From NCBI GenBank assembly GCA_002393955.1, contig DGSK01000060.1, positions 1 through 8,250 of the forward strand: 8,250 nucleotides of DNA. Direction: 5' to 3'. The notes under the pieces are model-generated. The model was not told where the DNA came from. It did not search any database and worked only from the letters and a program-made list of their open reading frames with translations. Shown here in pieces: positions 1 through 6,043 of this stretch. Both the position numbers and the translations under genes were made by a program. The stretch comes from Lachnospiraceae bacterium UBA4364. Its GTDB lineage: Bacteria; Bacillota; Clostridia; Lachnospirales; Lachnospiraceae. Numbering within the stretch: the stretch's first letter is position 1; each line of letters opens with the position of its first letter.

Positions 1-464
1 CAGCAAAGACAGAGCCTAAGAAGGCCGCAAAACCTGCAGCAAAGGCGGAACCCAAGAAGGCAACGAAGACAGTTGCAAAGACTGAAAGCAAGAAGACCGC
101 AGTAAAGACATCAGCAAAAGCAGAATCTAAAAAGACAGCATCCAAGTCTGCAGCAAAACCGGAACCTAAAAAGGCTGCTGTAAAACCTGCTGTGAATGCG
201 GCTGCTAAGAAAAGTTCAGCCAAGCCTTCAACCGGGGCATTATCCAAAAAGATCGCTGCTGAAACAAAGCAGAAAATTTATGTACAGTTCGGCGGCAAAA
301 GTGAGGAACAGTCGAAACTCACAGCACGGGCTATGAAGATATGGACCCGGGATATGAAGAGAAAGGAATCTGATTTAAGCAGTCTGGATCTGTATGTTAA
401 GCCTGAAGAGGGAACGGTTTATATCGTATTCAATAAGAAGGAAAGAAGTCAGTTTAGTTTCTGA
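1..464 (+). CDS. DUF6465-like protein with Lys/Ala-rich repeat tail (5' partial)
   Basis: The reading frame is open from the window edge (first full codon at 3) to TGA at 462-464, giving 153 visible residues; the true start lies upstream. A GTG at 192 is in frame but has no ribosome binding site and sits inside continuous repeat-coding sequence, so I do not take it as the start. The first ~63 visible residues are tandem Ala/Lys/Pro/Glu repeats, strongly basic and presumably disordered, like histone H1 tails. From about nucleotide 273 a compact domain follows, with KIYVQFGGK near its start and LDLYVKPEEGTVYIVFN near its end. This pattern matches my memory of the DUF6465 domain found in Lachnospiraceae proteins of unknown function. 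The basic tail suggests nucleic-acid or polyanion binding, which is inference only. A terminator follows directly, so it is not part of the heat-shock operon. Confidence 0.75.
   Translation, partial: AKTEPKKAAKPAAKAEPKKATKTVAKTESKKTAVKTSAKAESKKTASKSAAKPEPKKAAVKPAVNAAAKKSSAKPSTGALSKKIAAETKQKIYVQFGGKSEEQSKLTARAMKIWTRDMKRKESDLSSLDLYVKPEEGTVYIVFNKKERSQFSF
3..191 (+). repeat. Five tandem 36-39 bp coding repeats (AK-x-E-P/S-KK units)
   Basis: Five degenerate units lie head to tail at 3-38, 39-74, 75-113, 114-152 and 153-191. They encode 12, 12, 13, 13 and 13 residues. Each begins Ala-Lys-x-Glu-Pro/Ser-Lys-Lys and ends in an Ala/Thr/Val/Lys/Pro stretch. The protein pattern is better conserved than the codons (for example GAA/GAG and AAG/AAA vary), so the repeats look maintained at protein level rather than freshly duplicated. 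The array probably continues upstream of the window. Confidence 0.85.
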
Positions 465-512
465 AAAATTCGGGTAAAAAATCTCTGTAACTGAGCTGGT
501 TATGAAGTGATC

Positions 513-545
513 AAAAGGCATCGGCATCGGCCGGTGCTTTTTATT
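513..545 (+). terminator. Intrinsic terminator of the DUF6465-like gene
   Basis: An 8-bp stem pairs GCATCGGC (518-525) with GCCGGTGC (530-537), with one T·G wobble and a 4-base ATCG loop. The stem can extend through AAAAG (513-517) pairing with the T-run. TTTTT follows at 538-542, then an AT-rich stretch. It lies 49 bases after the stop codon and separates the upstream gene from the heat-shock operon. Confidence 0.88.
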
Positions 546-554
546 ATTTTTCTA

Positions 555-583
555 TTGACATTCCCTTTGGCAAGTGTTATTTT
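555..583 (+). promoter_or_regulatory. Sigma-A-type promoter of the hrcA operon
   Basis: A consensus -35 box TTGACA (555-560) is followed by a 17-base spacer and the -10 box TATTTT (578-583, four of six consensus positions). TG at 575-576, one base before the -10, makes an extended -10 element. Transcription would start near 590, so the CIRCE operator would lie just downstream of the start site, the usual arrangement for HrcA repression of housekeeping promoters. The start point is inferred. Confidence 0.82.
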
Positions 584-596
584 ATGTATGTGGATG

Positions 597-623
597 TTAG
601 CACTCTAAATAAATGAGTGCTAA
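597..623 (+). promoter_or_regulatory. CIRCE operator (HrcA binding site)
   Basis: The inverted repeat TTAGCACTC (597-605), 9-base spacer (606-614) and GAGTGCTAA (615-623) match the CIRCE consensus with no mismatch. In the family HrcA binds this element as a dimer and represses transcription until heat shock. It is the only CIRCE copy I see in the window, so control of grpE, dnaK, dnaJ and the gene after them would come from this single site by readthrough. Confidence 0.98.
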
Positions 624-631
624 CAAAAAGA

Positions 632-639
632 AAGGAAGG
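632..639 (+). promoter_or_regulatory. Ribosome binding site that fixes the hrcA start
   Basis: AAGGAAGG lies 6 bases before ATG 646. An earlier in-frame ATG at 613 would lie inside the CIRCE element and has no purine-rich site at proper distance in front of it, so 646 is preferred. Confidence 0.75.
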
Positions 640-645
640 CTTCGG

Positions 646-1743
646 ATGGCTAAGCAGAAAAAAGAAAATCCGGAAGTCCGGGCAGATGGCCTGGATGAGA
701 GAAAGCTTAAGATACTGCACGCCGTTATCAGGAATTATCTTGAGACCGGTGAGCCTGTTGGCAGCAGGACTATATCTAAGTATACGGATCTGAATTTAAG
801 CTCGGCCACCATACGCAATGAAATGTCAGATCTGGAAGAACTTGGCTATATTGTACAGCCGCATACTTCAGCAGGGCGGATTCCTACAGATAAGGCCTAC
901 AGGCTTTATGTGGATACAATGATGGAGGAGAAGGACCGGGAGATCAATAACCTCAAGGGCATGCTTGTGGAAGCTGAAGAAAAGATGGATATGATGCTTA
1001 AGAATGTTGCAAAGGTCCTGGCAGTGAATACCAACTACGCAACTGTCGTTACCGCACCTGCCATACATGGCAACAAGCTTAAGTTTATACAGATATCAAG
1101 AGTTGACGACAGCCAGATTCTGGCGACCATAGTTGTGGAAGGCAATATGATCCGCAACAATATGATAAGTGTTGACGAGCCGCTGTCGGATGAAACGATG
1201 CTTAAACTTAACATTCTGCTTAATACGCATCTGACCGGAATGAGCCTGGACGAAATAAATCTGGGGATGATAACTCATCTTAAGGAACAGGCGGGAATCG
1301 ATTCCAAGATTGTGGGTGAGATACTTGACGCAGTGGCACAGGCTATAAGGGGTGAGGATGACCTGGAAGTCTACACGAGCGGTGCTAACAATATATTAAA
1401 GTATCCGGAACTTGCAGATAATCAGAGAGCCGGAGACCTGATAAATACTTTTGAAGAGAAACAGGCACTTGCCCGTATAGCAGCGGATTCCCTTGATGGA
1501 AATGAAGGTACCGGTATTCAGATATACATTGGGGAAGAGTCTCCCATAGAAGCGATGAAAGACTGCAGTGTAGTGACAGCTACCTATGAACTGGGCGAGG
1601 GAATGCGCGGAAGCATTGCGATAGTCGGACCGAAGCGTATGGATTATGATAAGGTTGTTGGTACTCTCAAGACTATGAAAGTGGAGCTTGAGGATATGTA
1701 TAAGAAGAAATCATCAAAGAAGTCAAAAAAATCTGATCAGTAA
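646..1743 (+). CDS. hrcA: Heat-inducible transcription repressor HrcA
   Basis: Repressor of class I heat-shock genes; it binds CIRCE and, from family knowledge, depends on chaperone (GroE) activity to stay folded, which couples repression to protein-folding stress. With the start at 646 it has 365 residues, slightly above the usual ~340-350. The N-terminal winged helix (about 14-90) carries the family hallmarks LDERKLKIL, ETGEPVGSRTIS, LSSATIRNEMSDLEELGY and PHTSAGRIPTDKAYRLYVD. A helical linker (95-125) leads to the GAF-like effector/dimer region (about 130-350) with DCSVVTATYE and the terminal GPKRMDYDKV motif. A Lys/Ser-rich tail (353-363) is an unusual addition. First gene of the operon, directly downstream of its own operator, so it is autoregulated; grpE begins 33 bases after its stop. 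An alternative start at 613 would add 11 residues. Confidence 0.97.
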   Translation: MAKQKKENPEVRADGLDERKLKILHAVIRNYLETGEPVGSRTISKYTDLNLSSATIRNEMSDLEELGYIVQPHTSAGRIPTDKAYRLYVDTMMEEKDREINNLKGMLVEAEEKMDMMLKNVAKVLAVNTNYATVVTAPAIHGNKLKFIQISRVDDSQILATIVVEGNMIRNNMISVDEPLSDETMLKLNILLNTHLTGMSLDEINLGMITHLKEQAGIDSKIVGEILDAVAQAIRGEDDLEVYTSGANNILKYPELADNQRAGDLINTFEEKQALARIAADSLDGNEGTGIQIYIGEESPIEAMKDCSVVTATYELGEGMRGSIAIVGPKRMDYDKVVGTLKTMKVELEDMYKKKSSKKSKKSDQ

Positions 1744-1776
1744 TTTCTCCGGAACGCTTGAAGGGAGGATTATGAT

Positions 1777-2523
1777 ATGAAGAAAGACGGAAAGGAAGTA
1801 AGAAAAATGCCTGCAGATAAGGAAAAAGATAAGGCAAAAAACAAGGAAGAGGAACAGAAAGCCGGCAAAGAGAAAGCTGAAGATGTGACCGAAGAAACGG
1901 CAGAGGAAACGGCAGCTGAAGAACAGGAAAGCGCTGAAGGCTCAAAGGAAGAGGACACAGAGCAGAAATCCGGTACGGAAGAAGCTGAAGATAAGGCTGA
2001 AGATAAAGCTGAAAATAAGGAAAAATCCGAAGCACCCAAGAAGGAAAAGAAGGGGCTGTTCGGTAAAGCCAAAGATAATGAGAAGGAAAAACTTAAAGAG
2101 CAGGTAAGCGAGCTGAATGACAAGCTGCTCAGACAGATGGCTGAGTTCGAGAATTTCCGTAAGCGAAGCGAGAAAGAAAAGGACTCCATGTATGAGAACG
2201 GTGCCAGAAGTGTTATTGAAAAGCTCCTCCCGGTGGTTGATAACTTTGAAAGGGGAATGGGTACCCTGACTGACGAGGATAAGGAAACTGCTTTTGCCAA
2301 GGGTATGGAGATGATATACAAGCAGCTCATGGATGAGCTGGACAAGATGGATGTTAAGCCCATAGATGCAGCCGGAAAAGAGTTTGATCCTAACCTTCAC
2401 AATGCGGTAATGCATGTGGATGATGAGTCTCTCGGAGAAAATGTGGTTGTGGAGGAGCTTCAGAAGGGCTACACATACAGAGGCACCGTGGTAAGACACA
2501 GTATGGTAAAGGTTGCTAACTAG
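1777..2523 (+). CDS. grpE: Nucleotide exchange factor GrpE
   Basis: Cytoplasmic dimeric co-chaperone that releases ADP from DnaK and resets the Hsp70 cycle. It has 248 residues against roughly 180-210 for typical GrpE. The excess is a low-complexity Lys/Glu/Ala extension (residues 1 to ~98, including repeated AEDKAEDKAENK), presumably disordered. The GrpE fold follows: a long coiled coil (about 99-140, with RQMAEFENFRKR), the helix ARSVIEKLLPVVDNFERGM (143-161), and the C-terminal beta domain (about 193-248) with FDPNLHNAVMHV, VVEELQKGY and the final SMVKVAN. GGGAGG at 1763-1768 lies 8 bases before ATG 1777. A second in-frame ATG at 1807 lacks such a site. A tiny ATG-ATA-TGA frame at 1772-1780 overlaps the start and is probably incidental. 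The gene is cotranscribed between hrcA and dnaK. Confidence 0.97.
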   Translation: MKKDGKEVRKMPADKEKDKAKNKEEEQKAGKEKAEDVTEETAEETAAEEQESAEGSKEEDTEQKSGTEEAEDKAEDKAENKEKSEAPKKEKKGLFGKAKDNEKEKLKEQVSELNDKLLRQMAEFENFRKRSEKEKDSMYENGARSVIEKLLPVVDNFERGMGTLTDEDKETAFAKGMEMIYKQLMDELDKMDVKPIDAAGKEFDPNLHNAVMHVDDESLGENVVVEELQKGYTYRGTVVRHSMVKVAN

Positions 2524-2640
2524 CCGCAGAAATTCATTAAGCCGGCAGATGCAATATAAAACGAAACTATTCGGGACGGATTAAGGCAATTGCAGCAGAA
2601 AGAAATTACGGGTTCCGAACAGTTGATCAAAACGAGCAAA

Positions 2641-2660
2641 AACAGATAAAACAGATAAAA
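2641..2660 (+). repeat. A-rich direct repeat in the dnaK leader
   Basis: ACAGATAAAA-like units occur back to back (AACAGATAAA at 2641-2650, ACAGATAAAA at 2651-2660), followed by a third partial ACAGG that merges into the AGGAGG ribosome binding site (2663-2668). They lie in the 153-base grpE-dnaK spacer (2524-2676). The unstructured A-rich leader may favour ribosome loading on dnaK. The rest of this spacer shows no terminator and no convincing promoter. Confidence 0.45.
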
Positions 2661-2676
2661 ACAGGAGGAAACGATC

Positions 2677-4563
2677 ATGGGAAAGATCATAGGTATTGAC
2701 CTTGGAACAACAAATTCATGTGTGGCTGTTATGGAAGGCGGACAGCCTACAGTCATAGCAAATACTGAGGGTGCACGTACAACACCTTCCGTAGTGGCAT
2801 TTACAAAGAACGGTGAGAGACTTGTGGGTGAGCCTGCAAAGCGTCAGGCTGTTACCAATGCCGACAAGACTATTGCTTCCATTAAGCGTGATATGGGTAC
2901 AGACAGAGGACGTACGATTGATGGCAAGAAGTACAGCCCTCAGCAGATTTCTGCAATGATCCTTCAGAAACTTAAGGCTGATGCCGAAGCTCATCTTGGG
3001 GAGAAAGTTACAGAGGCTGTTATCACTGTACCTGCATATTTCAATGATGCACAGCGTCAGGCTACAAAGGATGCCGGCAAGATCGCAGGCCTCGAGGTAA
3101 AGCGTATCATCAACGAGCCTACGGCAGCAGCCCTTGCTTATGGTCTTGATAACGAAAAAGAGCAGAAGATAATGGTTTATGACCTGGGCGGCGGTACTTT
3201 CGATGTTTCTATCATTGATATCGGTGATGGTGTAATCGAGGTTCTTTCAACCAACGGTGATACACATCTCGGTGGTGATGACTTCGACCAGAAGATCATT
3301 GACTGGATGCTTTCTGAGTTCAAAGCGGCTGAAGGTGTAGACCTTTCAGGTGACAAGATGGCTATGCAGCGTCTGAAGGAAGCGGCAGAGAAGGCAAAGA
3401 AGGAACTTTCAGCATCATCTACCACCAACATCAACCTTCCTTTCATAACAGCTACAGCTGACGGCCCTAAGCATCTTGACCTTACACTTTCAAAGGCTAA
3501 GTTTGAAGAGCTGGTACATGACCTTATTGAAAGAACAGCAATCCCTGTACAGAATGCACTTAAGGATGCAGGGCTTACCAACAGTGATATAGGAAAGGTT
3601 CTCCTGGTTGGCGGTTCTACCAGAGTTCCTGCAGTACAGGAGAAAGTTAAACAGCTTACCGGACATGAGCCTAACAAGTCCCTTAACCCTGATGAGTGCG
3701 TAGCTATAGGTGCAGCAGTTCAGGGCGGCAAGCTTGCAGGTGATGCAGGTGCCGGTGATATCCTGCTTCTGGATGTTACACCCCTTTCACTCTCTATTGA
3801 GACAATGGGCGGCATAGCTACAAAGCTTATAGAGAGAAATACCACTATTCCTACCAAGAAGAGCCAGGTATTCTCTACTGCAGCAGATAACCAGACAGCG
3901 GTTGATATCAATGTACTTCAGGGTGAGAGACAGTTTGCTAAGGATAATAAGTCACTGGGACAGTTCCGTCTGGATGGTATCCCTCCTGCAAGAAGAGGCG
4001 TTCCTCAGATTGAGGTTACATTTGATATCGATGCTAACGGTATCGTAAACGTTTCTGCTAAGGATAAGGGAACAGGCAAGGAGCAGCACATTACTATAAC
4101 AGCAGGATCCAGCATGTCTGATGATGAGATCGAGAGAGCTGTCAAGGAAGCACAGGAATACGAGGCTCAGGATAAGAAACGTAAAGAGGCAATTGATACA
4201 AGGAATGAAGCTGACTCCATGGTATTCCAGGTAGAGAAGGCACTGAATGAAGTAGGTGACAAGGTGGATGCTTCCGAGAAAGCAAATGTTCAGGCTGATG
4301 TGGACGCTCTCAAGAAGCTGCTTGAGGAAACCAAGGATCAGGAGCTGTCAGAAGATCAGGTATCACAGATCAAGGCTGCTCAGGAGAAGATGATGGCATC
4401 ATCCCAGAATGTGTTCTCCAAGATGTATGAAGGCATGCAGGGTGGTGCTGCAGGTGCAGGTCCCGATATGAGCGGAGCAACAGGCAGCACAACAGGAAGT
4501 GACAGCTCTGATGGCGGCAATGGCTCCGATGATATAATCGACGGAGACTTCAAAGAGATTTAA
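2677..4563 (+). CDS. dnaK: Molecular chaperone DnaK (Hsp70)
   Basis: ATP-driven cytoplasmic chaperone that binds and releases unfolded polypeptides together with DnaJ and GrpE. It has 628 residues, full length for Gram-positive DnaK. The ATPase domain (1 to ~360) holds the phosphate-1 loop IDLGTTNS (7-14), K70 at the catalytic lysine position, the connect motif INEPTAAALAYG (145-156), phosphate-2 DLGGGTFD (169-176) and adenosine-site VGGSTRVP (311-318). The region around 72-80 is short, lacking the ~24-residue loop of Gram-negative DnaK. The linker DILLLDVTPLSL (361-372) is intact, followed by the beta substrate-binding domain (to ~476), helical lid (~480-585) and a Gly/Ser/Asp-rich tail ending DDIIDGDFKEI. 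AGGAGG (2663-2668) lies 8 bases before the start, the best ribosome binding site in the window. Codon choice leans to CTT, GGT and CGT, unlike the MutS-like gene, consistent with high expression. Confidence 0.99.
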   Translation: MGKIIGIDLGTTNSCVAVMEGGQPTVIANTEGARTTPSVVAFTKNGERLVGEPAKRQAVTNADKTIASIKRDMGTDRGRTIDGKKYSPQQISAMILQKLKADAEAHLGEKVTEAVITVPAYFNDAQRQATKDAGKIAGLEVKRIINEPTAAALAYGLDNEKEQKIMVYDLGGGTFDVSIIDIGDGVIEVLSTNGDTHLGGDDFDQKIIDWMLSEFKAAEGVDLSGDKMAMQRLKEAAEKAKKELSASSTTNINLPFITATADGPKHLDLTLSKAKFEELVHDLIERTAIPVQNALKDAGLTNSDIGKVLLVGGSTRVPAVQEKVKQLTGHEPNKSLNPDECVAIGAAVQGGKLAGDAGAGDILLLDVTPLSLSIETMGGIATKLIERNTTIPTKKSQVFSTAADNQTAVDINVLQGERQFAKDNKSLGQFRLDGIPPARRGVPQIEVTFDIDANGIVNVSAKDKGTGKEQHITITAGSSMSDDEIERAVKEAQEYEAQDKKRKEAIDTRNEADSMVFQVEKALNEVGDKVDASEKANVQADVDALKKLLEETKDQELSEDQVSQIKAAQEKMMASSQNVFSKMYEGMQGGAAGAGPDMSGATGSTTGSDSSDGGNGSDDIIDGDFKEI

Positions 4564-4650
4564 CCCTGAACATGAGAATCCGGTAAGCAGAATTGGATCG
4601 TATATGTGAGAGCAGCTGTTTATCCGGACAGAAGAAATGCAGGAAAGACA

Positions 4651-4703
4651 GATACGGGGCGGGGGATCATGAGTTATTTGATACGATGGTCCTCCCCCGT
4701 GTC
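4651..4703 (+). other. Large GC-rich hairpin in the dnaK-dnaJ spacer
   Basis: GATACGGGG (4651-4659) pairs with CCCCGTGTC (4695-4703). Inside this, GGGG pairs with CCTC (4691-4694) and ATCAT (4666-4670) with ATGGT (4686-4690), with single bulges at 4660 and about 4665 and a ~15-base loop. That is about 18 pairs including a few G·U. No T-run follows (TTGCG), so it is not a standard intrinsic terminator. It could stabilise the 3' end of dnaK mRNA, act as a processing site, or attenuate readthrough into dnaJ. The role is inferred. The rest of the 213-base spacer (4564-4776) shows a second small inverted repeat near its end and nothing else I can name. Confidence 0.6.
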
Positions 4704-4729
4704 TTGCGTTAAAGAAATATATACTGAAT

Positions 4730-4745
4730 TATCGAGCTTTCGATA
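4730..4745 (+). repeat. Perfect 6-bp inverted repeat upstream of dnaJ
   Basis: TATCGA (4730-4735), a GCTT loop and TCGATA (4740-4745) form a perfect but AT-rich stem-loop ending 31 bases before the dnaJ start. It is too weak for a terminator and has no T-run. It might be a protein site or chance. Confidence 0.4.
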
Positions 4746-4776
4746 TGATCTGGTATAGGAAAAGAGTTGAGAAAAA

Positions 4777-5958
4777 ATGGCAGACAAACGCGATTACTAT
4801 GAAGTGCTTGGCGTGGACAAAAACGCTGATGCCGAAGCACTGAAAAAAGCTTACAGACAGCTGGCAAAAAAGTATCATCCGGATGTGAATCCCGGCGATG
4901 CGGAAGCTGAGAAGAAATTCAAAGAGGCATCAGAGGCTTATGCGGTTCTTTCCGATCCCGATAAGCGTGCCAAATATGACCAGTTCGGCCATGCAGCATT
5001 TGAAGCCGGCGGCAGTGGATATGGTCCTGAAATGGATTTCTCCAGTATGGATTTCAGTGATATATTCGGCGATATATTTGGCGATCTGTTCGGTGGCAGC
5101 AGGAGAGGCAGTAACAGGAACGGTCCCAGAAAGGGAGCTAATATTCGTACCACTGTAAGGATGACCTTTGAGGAAGCTGTTTTTGGATGCAAGAAGCAGA
5201 TCGAGCTTACTGTAAAGGAAAACTGCAAGACCTGTGGCGGCTCCGGTGCAAGGCCCGGCACATCAAAGGAAACCTGTCAGAAGTGTGGAGGTAAAGGTCA
5301 GGTTGTGTTCAGGACACAGTCATTTTTCGGAGTGGTTCAGAATGTGCAGACCTGTCCCGACTGCGGCGGTTCAGGCCAGATTATCAAGGAAAAGTGTACA
5401 GATTGCCATGGTACTGGATACGTGCCTATGAAAAAGCGCTTTGAGGTGGAATTCCCGGCAGGCGTTGATAACGGACAGTGCAAGAGAATGACCGGAATCG
5501 GCGAACCGGGTATAAACGGCGGCCCTCGGGGTGATGCACTTGTTGAGGCAGTGGTTTCGCCGCATCCTATTTTCCAGAGACAGGATATGAATATTTTTTC
5601 AAATGTTCCCATGTCCTATGCGATAGCTGCCCTTGGCGGCGAGATAGTCATAGATACGGTTGACGGACCTGTAACATATGATGTGAAAGCAGGAACCGTG
5701 ACGGATACCCAGATCAGGCTTCGCGGAAAAGGCGTACCGAGCCTCAGGGATCCAAAGACAAGGGGTGACCATTATGTTACACTGGTAGTGCAGACGCCTA
5801 CGAAGCTCTCATCGAAAGCAAAGGAACTTTTGAGAGAGTTTGATAAAGAAACAGGCGACAGCCTGACGGCTGCGGAACGGTTCAAGGCTGAGCGTGCCCA
5901 GGGCGGAAATCCTGAAGCAAATAAGAAACCTAAAAAGAAGAGGGGACTCTTTTCGTAA
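4777..5958 (+). CDS. dnaJ: Co-chaperone DnaJ (Hsp40, type A)
   Basis: Delivers unfolded clients to DnaK and stimulates its ATPase; acts as a cytoplasmic dimer. It has 393 residues, close to the family norm of ~375-385. The J domain (about 4-70) has DYYEVLGV and the essential HPD (34-36). A short Gly/Phe region (71-~118) contains the repeated DIFGDIFGDLFGG. Four zinc-binding CxxCxGxG repeats are complete: C150/C153, C167/C170, C193/C196 and C207/C210. The C-terminal client-binding and dimerisation domains (about 120-148 and 218-350) are intact, including PHPIFQRQ and GDHYVTLVV. An added tail ends KKPKKKRGLFS. The ribosome binding site is poor: the nearest AGGA (4757-4760) is 16 bases from ATG, with only GAG at 4764-4766 closer, so translation is probably lower than for dnaK. 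It lies 213 bases after dnaK, beyond a strong hairpin. Confidence 0.98.
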   Translation: MADKRDYYEVLGVDKNADAEALKKAYRQLAKKYHPDVNPGDAEAEKKFKEASEAYAVLSDPDKRAKYDQFGHAAFEAGGSGYGPEMDFSSMDFSDIFGDIFGDLFGGSRRGSNRNGPRKGANIRTTVRMTFEEAVFGCKKQIELTVKENCKTCGGSGARPGTSKETCQKCGGKGQVVFRTQSFFGVVQNVQTCPDCGGSGQIIKEKCTDCHGTGYVPMKKRFEVEFPAGVDNGQCKRMTGIGEPGINGGPRGDALVEAVVSPHPIFQRQDMNIFSNVPMSYAIAALGGEIVIDTVDGPVTYDVKAGTVTDTQIRLRGKGVPSLRDPKTRGDHYVTLVVQTPTKLSSKAKELLREFDKETGDSLTAAERFKAERAQGGNPEANKKPKKKRGLFS

Positions 5959-5972
5959 GGTTCTCGTAAGGT
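5953..5972 (+). repeat. Short tandem duplication across the dnaJ stop
   Basis: TCGTAAGGT occurs at 5953-5961 and again at 5964-5972, an 11-base period. The first copy contains the dnaJ stop codon TAA (5956-5958). Probably a small slippage duplication with no function. Confidence 0.55.
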
Positions 5973-6030
5973 AAGAAGGCATATACAAAGAGAGCAGAAA
6001 ATATACGGCCGGCGGATGCCGGAGATGATC

Positions 6031-6036
6031 AGGGGG
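6031..6036 (+). promoter_or_regulatory. Ribosome binding site that fixes the start of the unknown gene
   Basis: AGGGGG lies 7 bases before ATG 6044 but only 1 base before the in-frame ATG at 6038, so 6044 (protein start MGNPFED) is preferred. A small GC hairpin, CCGGC (6009-6013) with GCCGG (6018-6022), sits just upstream. Confidence 0.65.
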
Positions 6037-6043
6037 AATGTGC

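Noticed and set aside
3..191. Tandem repeats as a possible CRISPR array
   Set aside because: Units are contiguous, keep one reading frame, and vary like codons; there are no constant repeats separated by unique spacers.
192..464. GTG 192 as the start of a complete 90-residue protein
   Set aside because: The frame is open and repeat-coding all the way to the window edge, and no ribosome binding site precedes the GTG. The gene is better read as a 5' partial.
613..645. Longer N-terminus for HrcA starting at ATG 613
   Set aside because: The start overlaps the CIRCE operator, lacks a ribosome binding site, and the family's conserved region begins well after ATG 646.
1770..2363. A 197-codon open frame on the minus strand rich in Ser, Phe and Leu
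   Set aside because: It is the complement of the Lys/Glu-rich grpE sequence, whose composition suppresses stops on the other strand. It has no ribosome binding site and no recognisable domain.
3177..3677. A 166-codon open frame on the minus strand inside dnaK
   Set aside because: It is fully contained in an unmistakable dnaK gene, has low-quality composition and no initiation signal.
4720..4725. TATACT as a -10 box for a separate dnaJ promoter
   Set aside because: No -35-like sequence lies 16-18 bases upstream and there is no TG extension, so the match is probably chance in AT-rich spacer.
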